Assembly (NCBI GenBank): GCA_963716235.1 | Contig: CAVQTE010000002.1 | Coordinates: 62,001-126,000 of the forward strand | Origin: Sva-07 sp963716235 | GTDB taxonomy: Bacteria > Actinomycetota > Acidimicrobiia > Acidimicrobiales > Ilumatobacteraceae | Direction of reading: 5' to 3' | Length of the DNA: 64,000 bases | Shown: positions 8,776 to 15,990 of the stretch, in pieces | Position numbering within the stretch: the first letter of the stretch is position 1 | How the letters are laid out: each line of letters starts with the position of its first letter | Made by a program: the position numbers and the translations under genes | The notes under the pieces: generated by a model | Seen by the model: only the letters and a program-made list of their open reading frames with translations | What the model was told of the DNA's origin: nothing | Database searches by the model: none

Positions 8776-10860
8776 TCAGGTTCGGCCGGCGAGCTGTTGC
8801 TCGACCGTCCAACGGTACATGCGGTCCTGTGAATGCGGCTGGAACGAGTTGGTGGCGCCCATGCGCGTCCACGTGTCGTCGGGCTGCAGTTCCCAGCGGA
8901 CGACGTCGTCGGCGAGAGCGAACTCGAGGGCCTGGTCGAGTGCCGCCGTGTGCCGCGCGTGTTGGATCGGCACCATGACCTCGACGCGGCGGTTGAGGTT
9001 GCGCGGCATCAGATCGGCCGATCCGATGAGGTAGACCGCGTCGGATGTGGCACCGGCGAGCCGTTCGCCGTGCACGACGTTGCCGTGGCCGAACCGGTAG
9101 ATGCGGCTGTGTTCGAGGTAACGGCCGAGGATGCTGCGCACACGAATGTTCGCCGACATCCCCGCGACTCCGGCGCGCAGACAACAGATGCCGCGCACGA
9201 TCAGGTCGATGCGGGTGCCCGCAGCGCTCGCGGCGTAGAGCGTCTCGATCAGTTCGTCGTCGGCGATCGAGTTGCACTTCAGGGTGATGTGGCCGTCGGG
9301 CCCGAACGACGCTTCGTGCTCGATCAGATCGACGAGTTGACGGCGAAGATCGCGAGGGGCGACGAGGAGATTCTGGTAGTCGTCGGATCGGCTGTAGCCG
9401 GTGAGGTGGTTGAAGAGCTGGGCCGCGTCGTCGCCGATGTCGGGAGCACAGGTCAGTACGCCGATGTCCTCGTAGACCCGGGCGGTCTTGGCGTTGTAGT
9501 TCCCGGTGCCGATGTGGACGTAGCGCCGAAGCCGGTCGCCGTCGTCGCGGACCACCAGCGCCACCTTGCTGTGCGTCTTCAACCCGACCATGCCGTACAC
9601 CACGTGCACGCCTGATCGTTCGAGCTGGCGCGCCCACTGGACGTTGTTCGCTTCGTCGAATCGCGCCTTCAACTCGACGAGCACGGCCACCTGTACGCCT
9701 CGTTCGGCCGCCCGCATGAGGCTCCGGATGATTCCGCTGTCGCCGCCCGCGCGGTACAGGGTCATCTTGATCGACTGGACCTTCGGGTCGTCGGCCGCCT
9801 GCGAGATGAACGCCTCGACACTGCTGGTGAAGCTCTCGTAGGGATGGTGGACCATCAGGGCTCGATGGCGTATGACGTCGAAGATCGGACGGTCCGTCTC
9901 CTCGGCGGCGAGGATTCGTCCTGCCGTGACCGGCGGCCAGGCCTCGTCCTTGAGATCCGGCCGGTCGAGTTCGAGCAGCTGCCACAGACAGCTGAGATCG
10001 AGGGGCGACCGATGGAACGTGACGTCGTCCATCGTGAGGTCGAGCTCGCGCACCAGCAGTTCGAGCACCTCGGCGCCGATGTCGTGCGACACCTCGAGGC
10101 GAACGGCCTTGTTGAACCGGCGTCGCCGAAGCTCCATCTCGACGGCTTCGAGAAGATCGTCGGCCTCCTCCTCCTCGAGCGTGAGGTCGGCATTGCGGCT
10201 GACACGGAAGGGCGCCCAGTCCTCCACGATCATGCCGACGAAGAGCCGGTCGAGCTTCGCCGCGATGAGCTGTTCGACGGGCAGGAATCGACCGGGCGAC
10301 GGCTCGACGAGTCGCGCGAAGAGCCTGGGCACCTTGAGACGGGCGAAGCGGCGGTCACCGGTTTCGGGGTCCGCCACGTTCACCGCGAGCGACAACGCGA
10401 GGTCGGAGATGTACGGGAACGGGTGCCCCGGATCGACGGCCAGCGGTGTGAGGACGGGGAACACGCGCTCGTCGAACCACAGGTCGAGCACCTCGAGTTC
10501 TTCGGCGGTGACATCGGCCCACGAGATGATGTCGACACCGGACGCTCGCAAGTCGGCGACGAGGTGGTCGACGAACACCGAGTCGATGCGGTCGATGAGC
10601 TCGAGGACGGCGTGGCCGACCTCGGCGAGCGTCTGGGCGGGCGTGCGTCCGTCGGGCGACGTCCGGTCGATGCCCGCCTCGATCTGGTCCTTGAGCGCTG
10701 CGACACGAACCTGGAAGAATTCGTCGAGGTTGGTCGCGGTGATCGCGCAGAACTTCGCCCGTTCCAACACGGCAATGCCCGGCTCGGCCGCGAGCTGCAG
10801 GACGCGGTCGTTGAATGCCAGCCAGCTGAGTTCACGATTGAGGAAGCGTTCGTCGGTCAT
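8776..10860 (-). CDS. ppk: Polyphosphate kinase 1
   Basis: A 694-residue enzyme that reversibly polymerises the ATP gamma-phosphate into polyphosphate. The N-terminal signature FLNRELSWLAFN opens the protein, and the phospholipase-D-like halves carry the conserved catalytic-site sequences GLKTHSKVALV and YVHIGTGNYN, with NLNRRVEVMVPI near the end. The start was placed at the ATG at 10860, not at the in-frame ATG at 10923, because the longer form would overlap the upstream small gene and the family begins at this FLNRE motif. The length matches E. coli Ppk (688). It precedes pstS in the same direction, linking storage to uptake. Confidence 0.95.
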   Translation of the reverse strand: MTDERFLNRELSWLAFNDRVLQLAAEPGIAVLERAKFCAITATNLDEFFQVRVAALKDQIEAGIDRTSPDGRTPAQTLAEVGHAVLELIDRIDSVFVDHLVADLRASGVDIISWADVTAEELEVLDLWFDERVFPVLTPLAVDPGHPFPYISDLALSLAVNVADPETGDRRFARLKVPRLFARLVEPSPGRFLPVEQLIAAKLDRLFVGMIVEDWAPFRVSRNADLTLEEEEADDLLEAVEMELRRRRFNKAVRLEVSHDIGAEVLELLVRELDLTMDDVTFHRSPLDLSCLWQLLELDRPDLKDEAWPPVTAGRILAAEETDRPIFDVIRHRALMVHHPYESFTSSVEAFISQAADDPKVQSIKMTLYRAGGDSGIIRSLMRAAERGVQVAVLVELKARFDEANNVQWARQLERSGVHVVYGMVGLKTHSKVALVVRDDGDRLRRYVHIGTGNYNAKTARVYEDIGVLTCAPDIGDDAAQLFNHLTGYSRSDDYQNLLVAPRDLRRQLVDLIEHEASFGPDGHITLKCNSIADDELIETLYAASAAGTRIDLIVRGICCLRAGVAGMSANIRVRSILGRYLEHSRIYRFGHGNVVHGERLAGATSDAVYLIGSADLMPRNLNRRVEVMVPIQHARHTAALDQALEFALADDVVRWELQPDDTWTRMGATNSFQPHSQDRMYRWTVEQQLAGRT

Positions 10861-10889
10861 CACGGAACCGCCGCCTGCGACCTGCTCGC

Positions 10890-11156
10890 TCAGACCATGT
10901 CCTCGGCGTAGCCGAGATCCCATTCGATGGTGATGAGCTCGCGCTCGGCGTCACGCACGATGCGCTCACGGTTGCGGCGGAACTGCGGATCGTCGCGTGG
11001 CAGGAGCACCAGTCGGGCCAGCACGCGGGCCCGGAACTCGTCGAGCACCTGACGATCGCCCCAGTCTCCGTAGACCTCCCAGTGCGGCGCCACCGGCCCG
11101 TGGTAGACGATGCGAGCGTGTGCACGCGGGGCCTGGGTCTCGGCGAGGTCGGTCAT
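10890..11156 (-). CDS. Small hypothetical protein upstream of ppk
   Basis: An 88-residue protein of no recognised family. It has no signal peptide or membrane segment. The C-terminal half is a charged, probably helical stretch rich in Arg, Glu and Asp (RFRRNRERIV and similar). The motif HWEVYGDW sits near residues 25-32. It ends 29 bases before the ppk start in the same direction, so it is probably the first gene of the ppk transcript and could act with Ppk. That functional link rests only on position. Confidence 0.6.
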   Translation of the reverse strand: MTDLAETQAPRAHARIVYHGPVAPHWEVYGDWGDRQVLDEFRARVLARLVLLPRDDPQFRRNRERIVRDAERELITIEWDLGYAEDMV

Positions 11157-11167
11157 GGACGACGATG

Positions 11168-11986
11168 CTACCGGACCGACGTTGACCCGAACGGTGCTGG
11201 TATTTGCATTACGGATGCGTTACGATTTGCCTCCAACATCGCAACATTGCGTCCCAGCGAGGAAAATCCGCAGCTGGCGGGAACCGCTCGTGCCGTCGCA
11301 ACGTCTAAGAGACAACGCCCACCACAGCCAATACGACGACCAGGACCCCCCGTCCACTGGTCGGAGAAAGGTTTCCCGATGATCAACCGCAAGCGCATCT
11401 CCACCGTGACCTCGACGCGCACCTCGACCAGCGACGTGACCACCGAACGCCCGGCCGAACTCGGCAACGCCCCGCACGACCCCGATTCGATCACAGCATG
11501 GATGGCCGAGGGCAGCTGCCGGCTGCATCCGCCGGCAACCTTCTTCCCGAGCGACGGAGTAGGTGTGGATCGGGCCCGCAAGATCTGCCGCGACTGTCCG
11601 GTCGCCAACACGTGCTTGGAGTTCGCCCTCGAGGAGCGGATCGACCACGGTGTGTGGGGTGGCTGCAGCGAGCGCGAGCGCCGGCGAATTCTCAAGCGTC
11701 GTCGAGTCGAAGCGAACGCCTGATACAGCGCCACGCCGATCACACGGACGTGGCGAGCGCCACTACTATGCTGCGGTGCGGCAGGTGGCGGCGGAGGCGG
11801 AGGCGGTGTCGCCGATGACGGCTGCGCCGGCGGCGGGTCGGCCGATGTCGCCGCGCCTTCACCCACGCCCTCCTTGAACTCCTTTTGCGCCTTGCCGAGG
11901 TTCTTGGCGAGCTTGGGCAGCTGCGAGCCGCCGAAGAGCACCAGGACGACGACCAGGATGATGATCAACTCGGGGCCACCAGGCAT
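11168..11986 (-). CDS. tatA: TatA/TatE twin-arginine translocase subunit with abnormal read-through tail
   Basis: The first 50 residues are a clear TatA: a transmembrane helix (5-19), the hinge FGGSQLPKLAKNLG, and an amphipathic helix KAQKEFKEG. A Pro-rich tail follows, as in many actinobacterial TatA. The frame then runs on for about 200 more residues antisense to the whiB gene, giving 272 residues where 60-100 is usual. One base off frame, two consecutive TAG stops lie at 11763-11768, just after the polyproline tract (11785-11806). A one-base deletion in that GC-rich repeat, real or a sequencing error, would explain the tail; the native protein is probably about 73 residues. TatA forms the pore for folded Tat substrates. 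Confidence 0.8.
   Translation of the reverse strand: MPGGPELIIILVVVLVLFGGSQLPKLAKNLGKAQKEFKEGVGEGAATSADPPPAQPSSATPPPPPPPPAAPQHSSGARHVRVIGVALYQAFASTRRRLRIRRRSRSLQPPHTPWSIRSSRANSKHVLATGQSRQILRARSTPTPSLGKKVAGGCSRQLPSAIHAVIESGSCGALPSSAGRSVVTSLVEVRVEVTVEMRLRLIIGKPFSDQWTGGPGRRIGCGGRCLLDVATARAVPASCGFSSLGRNVAMLEANRNASVMQIPAPFGSTSVR
11379..11723 (+). CDS. WhiB-family iron-sulfur regulator (first copy)
   Basis: A 114-residue Wbl protein. Four cysteines for a [4Fe-4S] cluster are present: C in GSCRLHP, then CRDCPVANTC (C-x2-C-x5-C). The family turn reads GVWGGCSERERRRI, with a basic tail RRRVE for DNA binding; the Cys after GVWGG is unusual, most members having Leu, Thr or Met. The ATG at 11379 is preceded at 7 bases by a strong ribosome site GGAGAAAGG (11363-11371), which decides the start over upstream in-frame codons. 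It diverges from the ppk-side gene and converges with tatA. Confidence 0.93.
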   Translation: MINRKRISTVTSTRTSTSDVTTERPAELGNAPHDPDSITAWMAEGSCRLHPPATFFPSDGVGVDRARKICRDCPVANTCLEFALEERIDHGVWGGCSERERRRILKRRRVEANA

Positions 11987-12038
11987 GCCGCCACGCTACC
12001 CCACGAATTCCGTCGCCAGGGATCACCTGGCGAATTCG

Positions 12039-12338
12039 TCAGGCGCCGATGGTGCTGCGGGCAACCTGGGCACGCTGGCGACGGATGCGCCGACGTTCAC
12101 GCTCGGACAACCCGCCCCAGATCCCGAACTTCTCGCCGTTCTGGAGCGCGAACTCCAAGCAATCGTGACGCACCTCGCAACCTCGACAGACCTCCTTGGC
12201 CTCACGGGTGGATGCACCACGTTCGGGGAAGAAGAGATCAGGGTCGACACCCAGACAGTTGGCGTAGTCGTGCCAATCGGGGTCGGGTTCGACCGGGGTG
12301 GCGCTGACCGTGATGCTGGATGTGGTGATGAACTGCAT
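12039..12338 (-). CDS. WhiB-family regulator (WhiB/WhmD-like, second copy)
   Basis: A 99-residue Wbl protein with the classical order: C in NCLGVDPD, LFFPERGASTREAKEVC, then CRGCEVRHDC giving the C-x2-C-x5-C cluster site. It continues with FGIWGGLSERERRRI and a basic C-terminus RRQRAQVAR. This pattern is closest to WhiB/WhmD (WhiB2) proteins involved in division and development. The ATG at 12338 follows the ribosome site AGGAGG, which rules out a longer form. A perfect TGTAATTACA palindrome lies at 12414-12423 upstream and could be an operator. It runs in the same direction as tatA, 52 bases apart. Confidence 0.95.
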   Translation of the reverse strand: MQFITTSSITVSATPVEPDPDWHDYANCLGVDPDLFFPERGASTREAKEVCRGCEVRHDCLEFALQNGEKFGIWGGLSERERRRIRRQRAQVARSTIGA

Positions 12339-12413
12339 GTGAGGACCTCCTGCAGGCCCGTGGGCGTCGAGTTGGGCGCAATCACCCGCCCCCAAACGAA
12401 TGATCGACAGCGA

Positions 12414-12423
12414 TGTAATTACA
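12414..12423. promoter_or_regulatory. TGTAATTACA palindrome upstream of whiB
   Basis: A perfect 10-bp AT-rich palindrome lies 75 bases upstream of the second whiB start in an otherwise GC-rich region. It could be an operator or a promoter element. The assignment is tentative. Confidence 0.35.
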
Positions 12424-12496
12424 GTGCCGTCATTCTGCCATAGCACACGCAGATTTCGCAAGGGGGGATTTGAGGAATTCGCGCGCAACGCGCGAA

Positions 12497-14509
12497 TCAA
12501 CCGGCGCGGCGCCCGCGGGCGGCGAGGGCGCGTTTACCCTCCATGAAGTCCACGAGCACGTAGTCGCCGAGGTGTTCCGGTGTCGTGAAGAACGCTCGAC
12601 CCCGGTTGATCTGCGTCATCTGCTCGATGAAGGCTCGCAGCGAACCGTCGGCGCCGAGGCCGAAGGTGTTGATCCGGATCTGCTCCTTGGTGCAGCGAAC
12701 GACCTCACGCAGCGTGGCCTCGACGGTTTCGCGGACCGGCGGATAATTGAAGAACGGCATCCCGTTGTCCATGATGTGCGCCGTCGGCTCGCCGTCGGTG
12801 ATCATGATGATCTGCTTGGTGCCCGACTCGCGGGCGAGCAGCTTGCGAGCAAGGACGAAGCCGTGCTGCATGTTCGTGCCGTACACGAAGTCCCACGACA
12901 CTTCAGGGAGTTGCTCGGCGGTGAGGATCCGCGCCGTCTCGGAGAACCCGACGATGCCGAGATAGTCGCGCGGGAACTGTGAGGTGATCAGGCTGTGCAA
13001 GGCCATCGCGACCTTCTTGGCCGGCAGGAAGTTGTCACGCATCGGCATCGAGAGCGACAGGTCGAGCATGAGCACCGTCGATGAACGGGTGAGGTGTTCG
13101 GTCCGCTCGATCTCGAAGTCGGACGGGTCGAGCTGGATCGGCGTTCCACCACCAGTGCGCCGCAGCGCATTGCGGATGGTCCGGTTGAGGTCGAGCTGGA
13201 ACGGGTCGCCGTACTCGTAGGCCTTGGTGTCGTAGGTGCGCTCATGGCCCTGGCCGAGATTCGAGGTCTGATGCTGGCCCACGGTGTCCTTGGCCAGCTT
13301 CGAAAAGAGGTCGCGCAGCGCGTTCGATCCGATCTTGCGCAAGCCCTTCGGCGTCAGCTCGAGCCGGCCTTCCTTCTGCTCGATGAGGCCGGCCTCCTCC
13401 AGCATCTTGGTGAGTTCGGCCAACCGTTCGAGTGAACGCGCGGCGTCGTCGCCCATCAGGTCGCGCACTCGATCCATGTCGGCCTCGGCGAGCGCGGCGG
13501 GACTCGACGCATTGCGCAACAGGTTCTCGAGCTGGTCGAGGTCACCCATGTCCTGCATGGCCTGCATCGCCTGCTGGAACCCCATTGGATCCTGGCCCTC
13601 GAAGTCGTAGCTCTGGTTCCAGTTGAGCTGGGGGAACATCTGCTGGAGGTTCCCCGACAGCTGCTGCATCTGCCACTGCAGATCCATGTCTTCCATCAAC
13701 TGGTCGGACAGCTGCTGGAGCTGCGCCCGCTGCTCGGGCGTCATCGAGTTCATCATCGCCTGCATCGCGGCCATGCGCTTGGCCATCTGTTCGAGCAGTT
13801 CCTCGACCGTTTCGGGGTTCTCCGGGAAGAAGTCGCCGTACTGCTGCATGAACTGTTCGAAGCCCGGGTCCTCGCCGCGCTGATGCTTCTCGAACATCTC
13901 GTTGAGGGCGGCCATCATGTCCTTCATGCGTGCCATGTCCTCAGGCGTCATGTTCGACATCGCGCCCGACATCTGGTCGACCATCTGCTGCATCAGCTGC
14001 TCTCGCAGCTTGTCCATCAGCTGCTCGAAGCGCTGCTTGGCCTCCTTCGACTCGAAGTTGTACGAGTCGAGTTCACGGACCTTGCCGGCGAGATCGTCGG
14101 GCATGAGGTCGAGGCGCATGTTCCGCTCGTCGGCAGCCGCCTGGGCATTCTGCGCTCGACGCTCGTCGCCGGAGTTGAGTGCCTCGTTGCGGGCGTTGTC
14201 GATGGCGTGGCGTTCCTCGTCGATGATGTCGTCGAGCTGCGCCTTGATCTCGTCGTAGACACCGCCGAGGTCGGAGTTCTCCAGACGCTGCTGGCGCTCC
14301 TGGCGGAGGCGTTCGAGCAGCTCGCGGATCCCCTGCAACTCCTCGCCGTTGCGATCGCGCATGCCCTCTTGCATCATGCGACGCAGCGCAGCATTGACGT
14401 CGCCGTGGTACAGGAGTTCGTCGGTCAGCTCGTCGAAGGCGGCGTCGGCGTCGAACTCGAAGCCGGTCTGCGTTCCGTCCCACCGGGAGTACATGAACCG
14501 CTGTTTCAT
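12497..14509 (-). CDS. VWA-domain protein with Met/Gln-rich helical N-terminus
   Basis: A 670-residue cytoplasmic protein. Residues 45-400 are strongly helical and unusually rich in Met, Gln and Glu, suggesting long coiled coils (for example around EQLMDKLREQLMQQMV). The C-terminal part (about 475-650) is a von Willebrand A domain with the MIDAS motif DLSLS near residue 484, the conserved Thr region, and MITDGEP for metal coordination. Proteins of this type work with MoxR-family AAA+ ATPases as a chaperone/metal-insertion pair. The partner here is probably the ATPase at 15990-17432 on the same strand, separated by two plus-strand genes. Its substrate is unknown. Confidence 0.85.
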   Translation of the reverse strand: MKQRFMYSRWDGTQTGFEFDADAAFDELTDELLYHGDVNAALRRMMQEGMRDRNGEELQGIRELLERLRQERQQRLENSDLGGVYDEIKAQLDDIIDEERHAIDNARNEALNSGDERRAQNAQAAADERNMRLDLMPDDLAGKVRELDSYNFESKEAKQRFEQLMDKLREQLMQQMVDQMSGAMSNMTPEDMARMKDMMAALNEMFEKHQRGEDPGFEQFMQQYGDFFPENPETVEELLEQMAKRMAAMQAMMNSMTPEQRAQLQQLSDQLMEDMDLQWQMQQLSGNLQQMFPQLNWNQSYDFEGQDPMGFQQAMQAMQDMGDLDQLENLLRNASSPAALAEADMDRVRDLMGDDAARSLERLAELTKMLEEAGLIEQKEGRLELTPKGLRKIGSNALRDLFSKLAKDTVGQHQTSNLGQGHERTYDTKAYEYGDPFQLDLNRTIRNALRRTGGGTPIQLDPSDFEIERTEHLTRSSTVLMLDLSLSMPMRDNFLPAKKVAMALHSLITSQFPRDYLGIVGFSETARILTAEQLPEVSWDFVYGTNMQHGFVLARKLLARESGTKQIIMITDGEPTAHIMDNGMPFFNYPPVRETVEATLREVVRCTKEQIRINTFGLGADGSLRAFIEQMTQINRGRAFFTTPEHLGDYVLVDFMEGKRALAARGRRAG

Positions 14510-14568
14510 GACTGGAACTTAACGGGTCGTCCGCCCCTTGGCCGTTCGGAGCCAATAACATCGATTTC

Positions 14569-15114
14569 ATGCGTGTCCCCCGCACGTTCGTGTTCGTCGA
14601 CTTGTCCGGATTCACGAACTACACCGCAGCGTTCGGCGACGATGCGGCGGGTCGCGTGCTCAGCACCTTCCGCGGCATCGTGCGGACCGTCGCCTCCGAT
14701 CGCGGTGTGCGCATCGCCAAGTGGCTCGGTGACGGCTGCATGATCGTGGCCGTCGATCAACGCGATGCGATCGAGTTCGTCCTCGATCTCGAGCAGCAGG
14801 CAACCGACGTGTGTGCTCCGCTCACCGTCCGAGCCGGCTTGGCGACCGGTCATGCGTTGTTGTTCGAGGGCGACGACTACATCGGTTCAGCCGTCAACAT
14901 GGCCGCGAGGTTGTGCGACCGCGCCAAGGGTGTCGAGGTGCTGATTCCGACGATGCAGCTCGAGCGGCTCCCCGAGGGCGTCCACGCCGAACCGTTCGGT
15001 GAGGTCGAACTCCGAGGATTCCCGGGCCCGATCGACGTTGTCGAACTCGTCGGGACGCCCGCGCCGGCGAACGTCGACACGTCCGATCTCTGGACTCGTA
15101 GTCCGTACATCTGA
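14569..15114 (+). CDS. Stand-alone class III nucleotide cyclase
   Basis: A 181-residue protein consisting of one class III adenylate/guanylate cyclase domain and nothing else. The two metal-binding aspartates are D11 (FVDLSGFT) and D55 (LGDGCMIV). The transition-state residues are N110 and R114 in GSAVNMAARL. It has no sensor or membrane segment, so it would act as a soluble homodimer or with another cyclase-like protein. It diverges from the VWA gene with 59 bases between and is followed 18 bases later by the GH1-like gene, so those two may be co-transcribed. ATP versus GTP preference cannot be read with confidence. Confidence 0.85.
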   Translation: MRVPRTFVFVDLSGFTNYTAAFGDDAAGRVLSTFRGIVRTVASDRGVRIAKWLGDGCMIVAVDQRDAIEFVLDLEQQATDVCAPLTVRAGLATGHALLFEGDDYIGSAVNMAARLCDRAKGVEVLIPTMQLERLPEGVHAEPFGEVELRGFPGPIDVVELVGTPAPANVDTSDLWTRSPYI

Positions 15115-15132
15115 CCGGTTCGCAATCGACTC

Positions 15133-15948
15133 ATGCCATTCCGGCGCGGTGCTGCACTGACCACGGCGAGCACGCTCGGGTTCGCCGACAACTCCGACAT
15201 CGGTTCAACCGCCGGAAACGGGTTCATCCAGCGGTGGCCCGATGACCTCGCAGAACTGCACGAGTCCGGCGTCACCGACGTGCGCCTCACGCTCGACTGG
15301 GCGCGACTCCAACCACGGCCGACCGGCCTCGACGACGACTGGGCCGACCGTTACGAGCAGATGCTCGCTGGCGCCGACGCGATCGGTCTACGGGTCTGGG
15401 CCACGCTCCACGACGGGTCGGTCCCCCGCTGGTTCGACAACGACGGCGGCTTCGACGACGACGAGACGTTCACCACGTGGTGGCCGCGCTGGGTCGAGCG
15501 CATCGCCGACCGTTTCGGCGACAGCGTGGCCGGGTGGGTGCCCTTTGCCGAGATCCCCCGTGGCGCTCCGACGCAGCCATGGCGCGACACCTGGAGCATT
15601 CTCGAGGGAACCTGCCCCGTGGTCGCTTCGGTGTCGGCGGAGACGACCTCGGTCGAGGAGTACGTCGGACGCGCATCGCACCTCGGGATCGCGCTCACGA
15701 CCCCGTGGGAGCACGATGACACCATCGGCGACCGACAGCTCGAGACGGCCTCGACGCTGTGGGGACATGCCGTTCGCGATGGCGCCGACGACTTCGGCGG
15801 ACCGGTCGTGATCACCGGGTTCCGTCCGGGCCATGACGACGCCGACGCGGCGGCGCTGATCGTCGAGCAGCTGATCAGGTCACTCGATGACGCCATCGCC
15901 GACGGCGTGCACGTCGAGGTGTGCTTCCTCGAACCCCCCACCAAATGA
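15133..15948 (+). CDS. GH1-like protein, truncated and lacking the nucleophile
   Basis: A 271-residue protein clearly derived from glycoside hydrolase family 1. It shows the strand VRLTLDWARLQP, the region TLHDGSVPRWF (TLHHWDxPxxL in GH1), and FGDSVAGWVPFAEIP where GH1 has the acid/base TxNEP; E140 is kept. Near the C-terminus PVVITGFRPG replaces the nucleophile motif ITENG, so the catalytic Glu is Gly229. GH1 enzymes are about 450 residues; the middle of the barrel is shortened and the usual C-terminus after DGV is missing. It is probably not a normal retaining glycosidase and may be a binding protein. The homology is by motif recognition. Confidence 0.75.
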   Translation: MPFRRGAALTTASTLGFADNSDIGSTAGNGFIQRWPDDLAELHESGVTDVRLTLDWARLQPRPTGLDDDWADRYEQMLAGADAIGLRVWATLHDGSVPRWFDNDGGFDDDETFTTWWPRWVERIADRFGDSVAGWVPFAEIPRGAPTQPWRDTWSILEGTCPVVASVSAETTSVEEYVGRASHLGIALTTPWEHDDTIGDRQLETASTLWGHAVRDGADDFGGPVVITGFRPGHDDADAAALIVEQLIRSLDDAIADGVHVEVCFLEPPTK

Positions 15949-15990
15949 GACGCGTCAAATGAGACGCTGGGTCAGGCCTCGCGACTCATT
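15943..15990. repeat. Imperfect palindrome between convergent genes (GTC-core family, degenerate)
   Basis: AATGAGACGC (15958-15967) pairs with GCGACTCATT (15981-15990) with one mismatch around a GGGTCAGGCC centre. A partial extra copy, AAATGAGACGC, precedes it at 15943. The arms carry the same ATGAGACGC as the perfect palindrome at 41666-41696. It overlaps the GH1 stop and abuts the MoxR stop, so it may terminate both. Confidence 0.6.

Noticed and set aside
8693..9985. Open frame of 430 codons on the minus strand overlapping ppk
   Set aside because: Another frame of ppk, Arg/Pro-rich, no homology; ppk explains the bases.
11157..11378. Possible tRNA or small RNA in the 222-base gap before the first whiB
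   Set aside because: No T-loop/acceptor pattern or clear stem set was seen; only repeated TTACG sequence and the whiB ribosome site.
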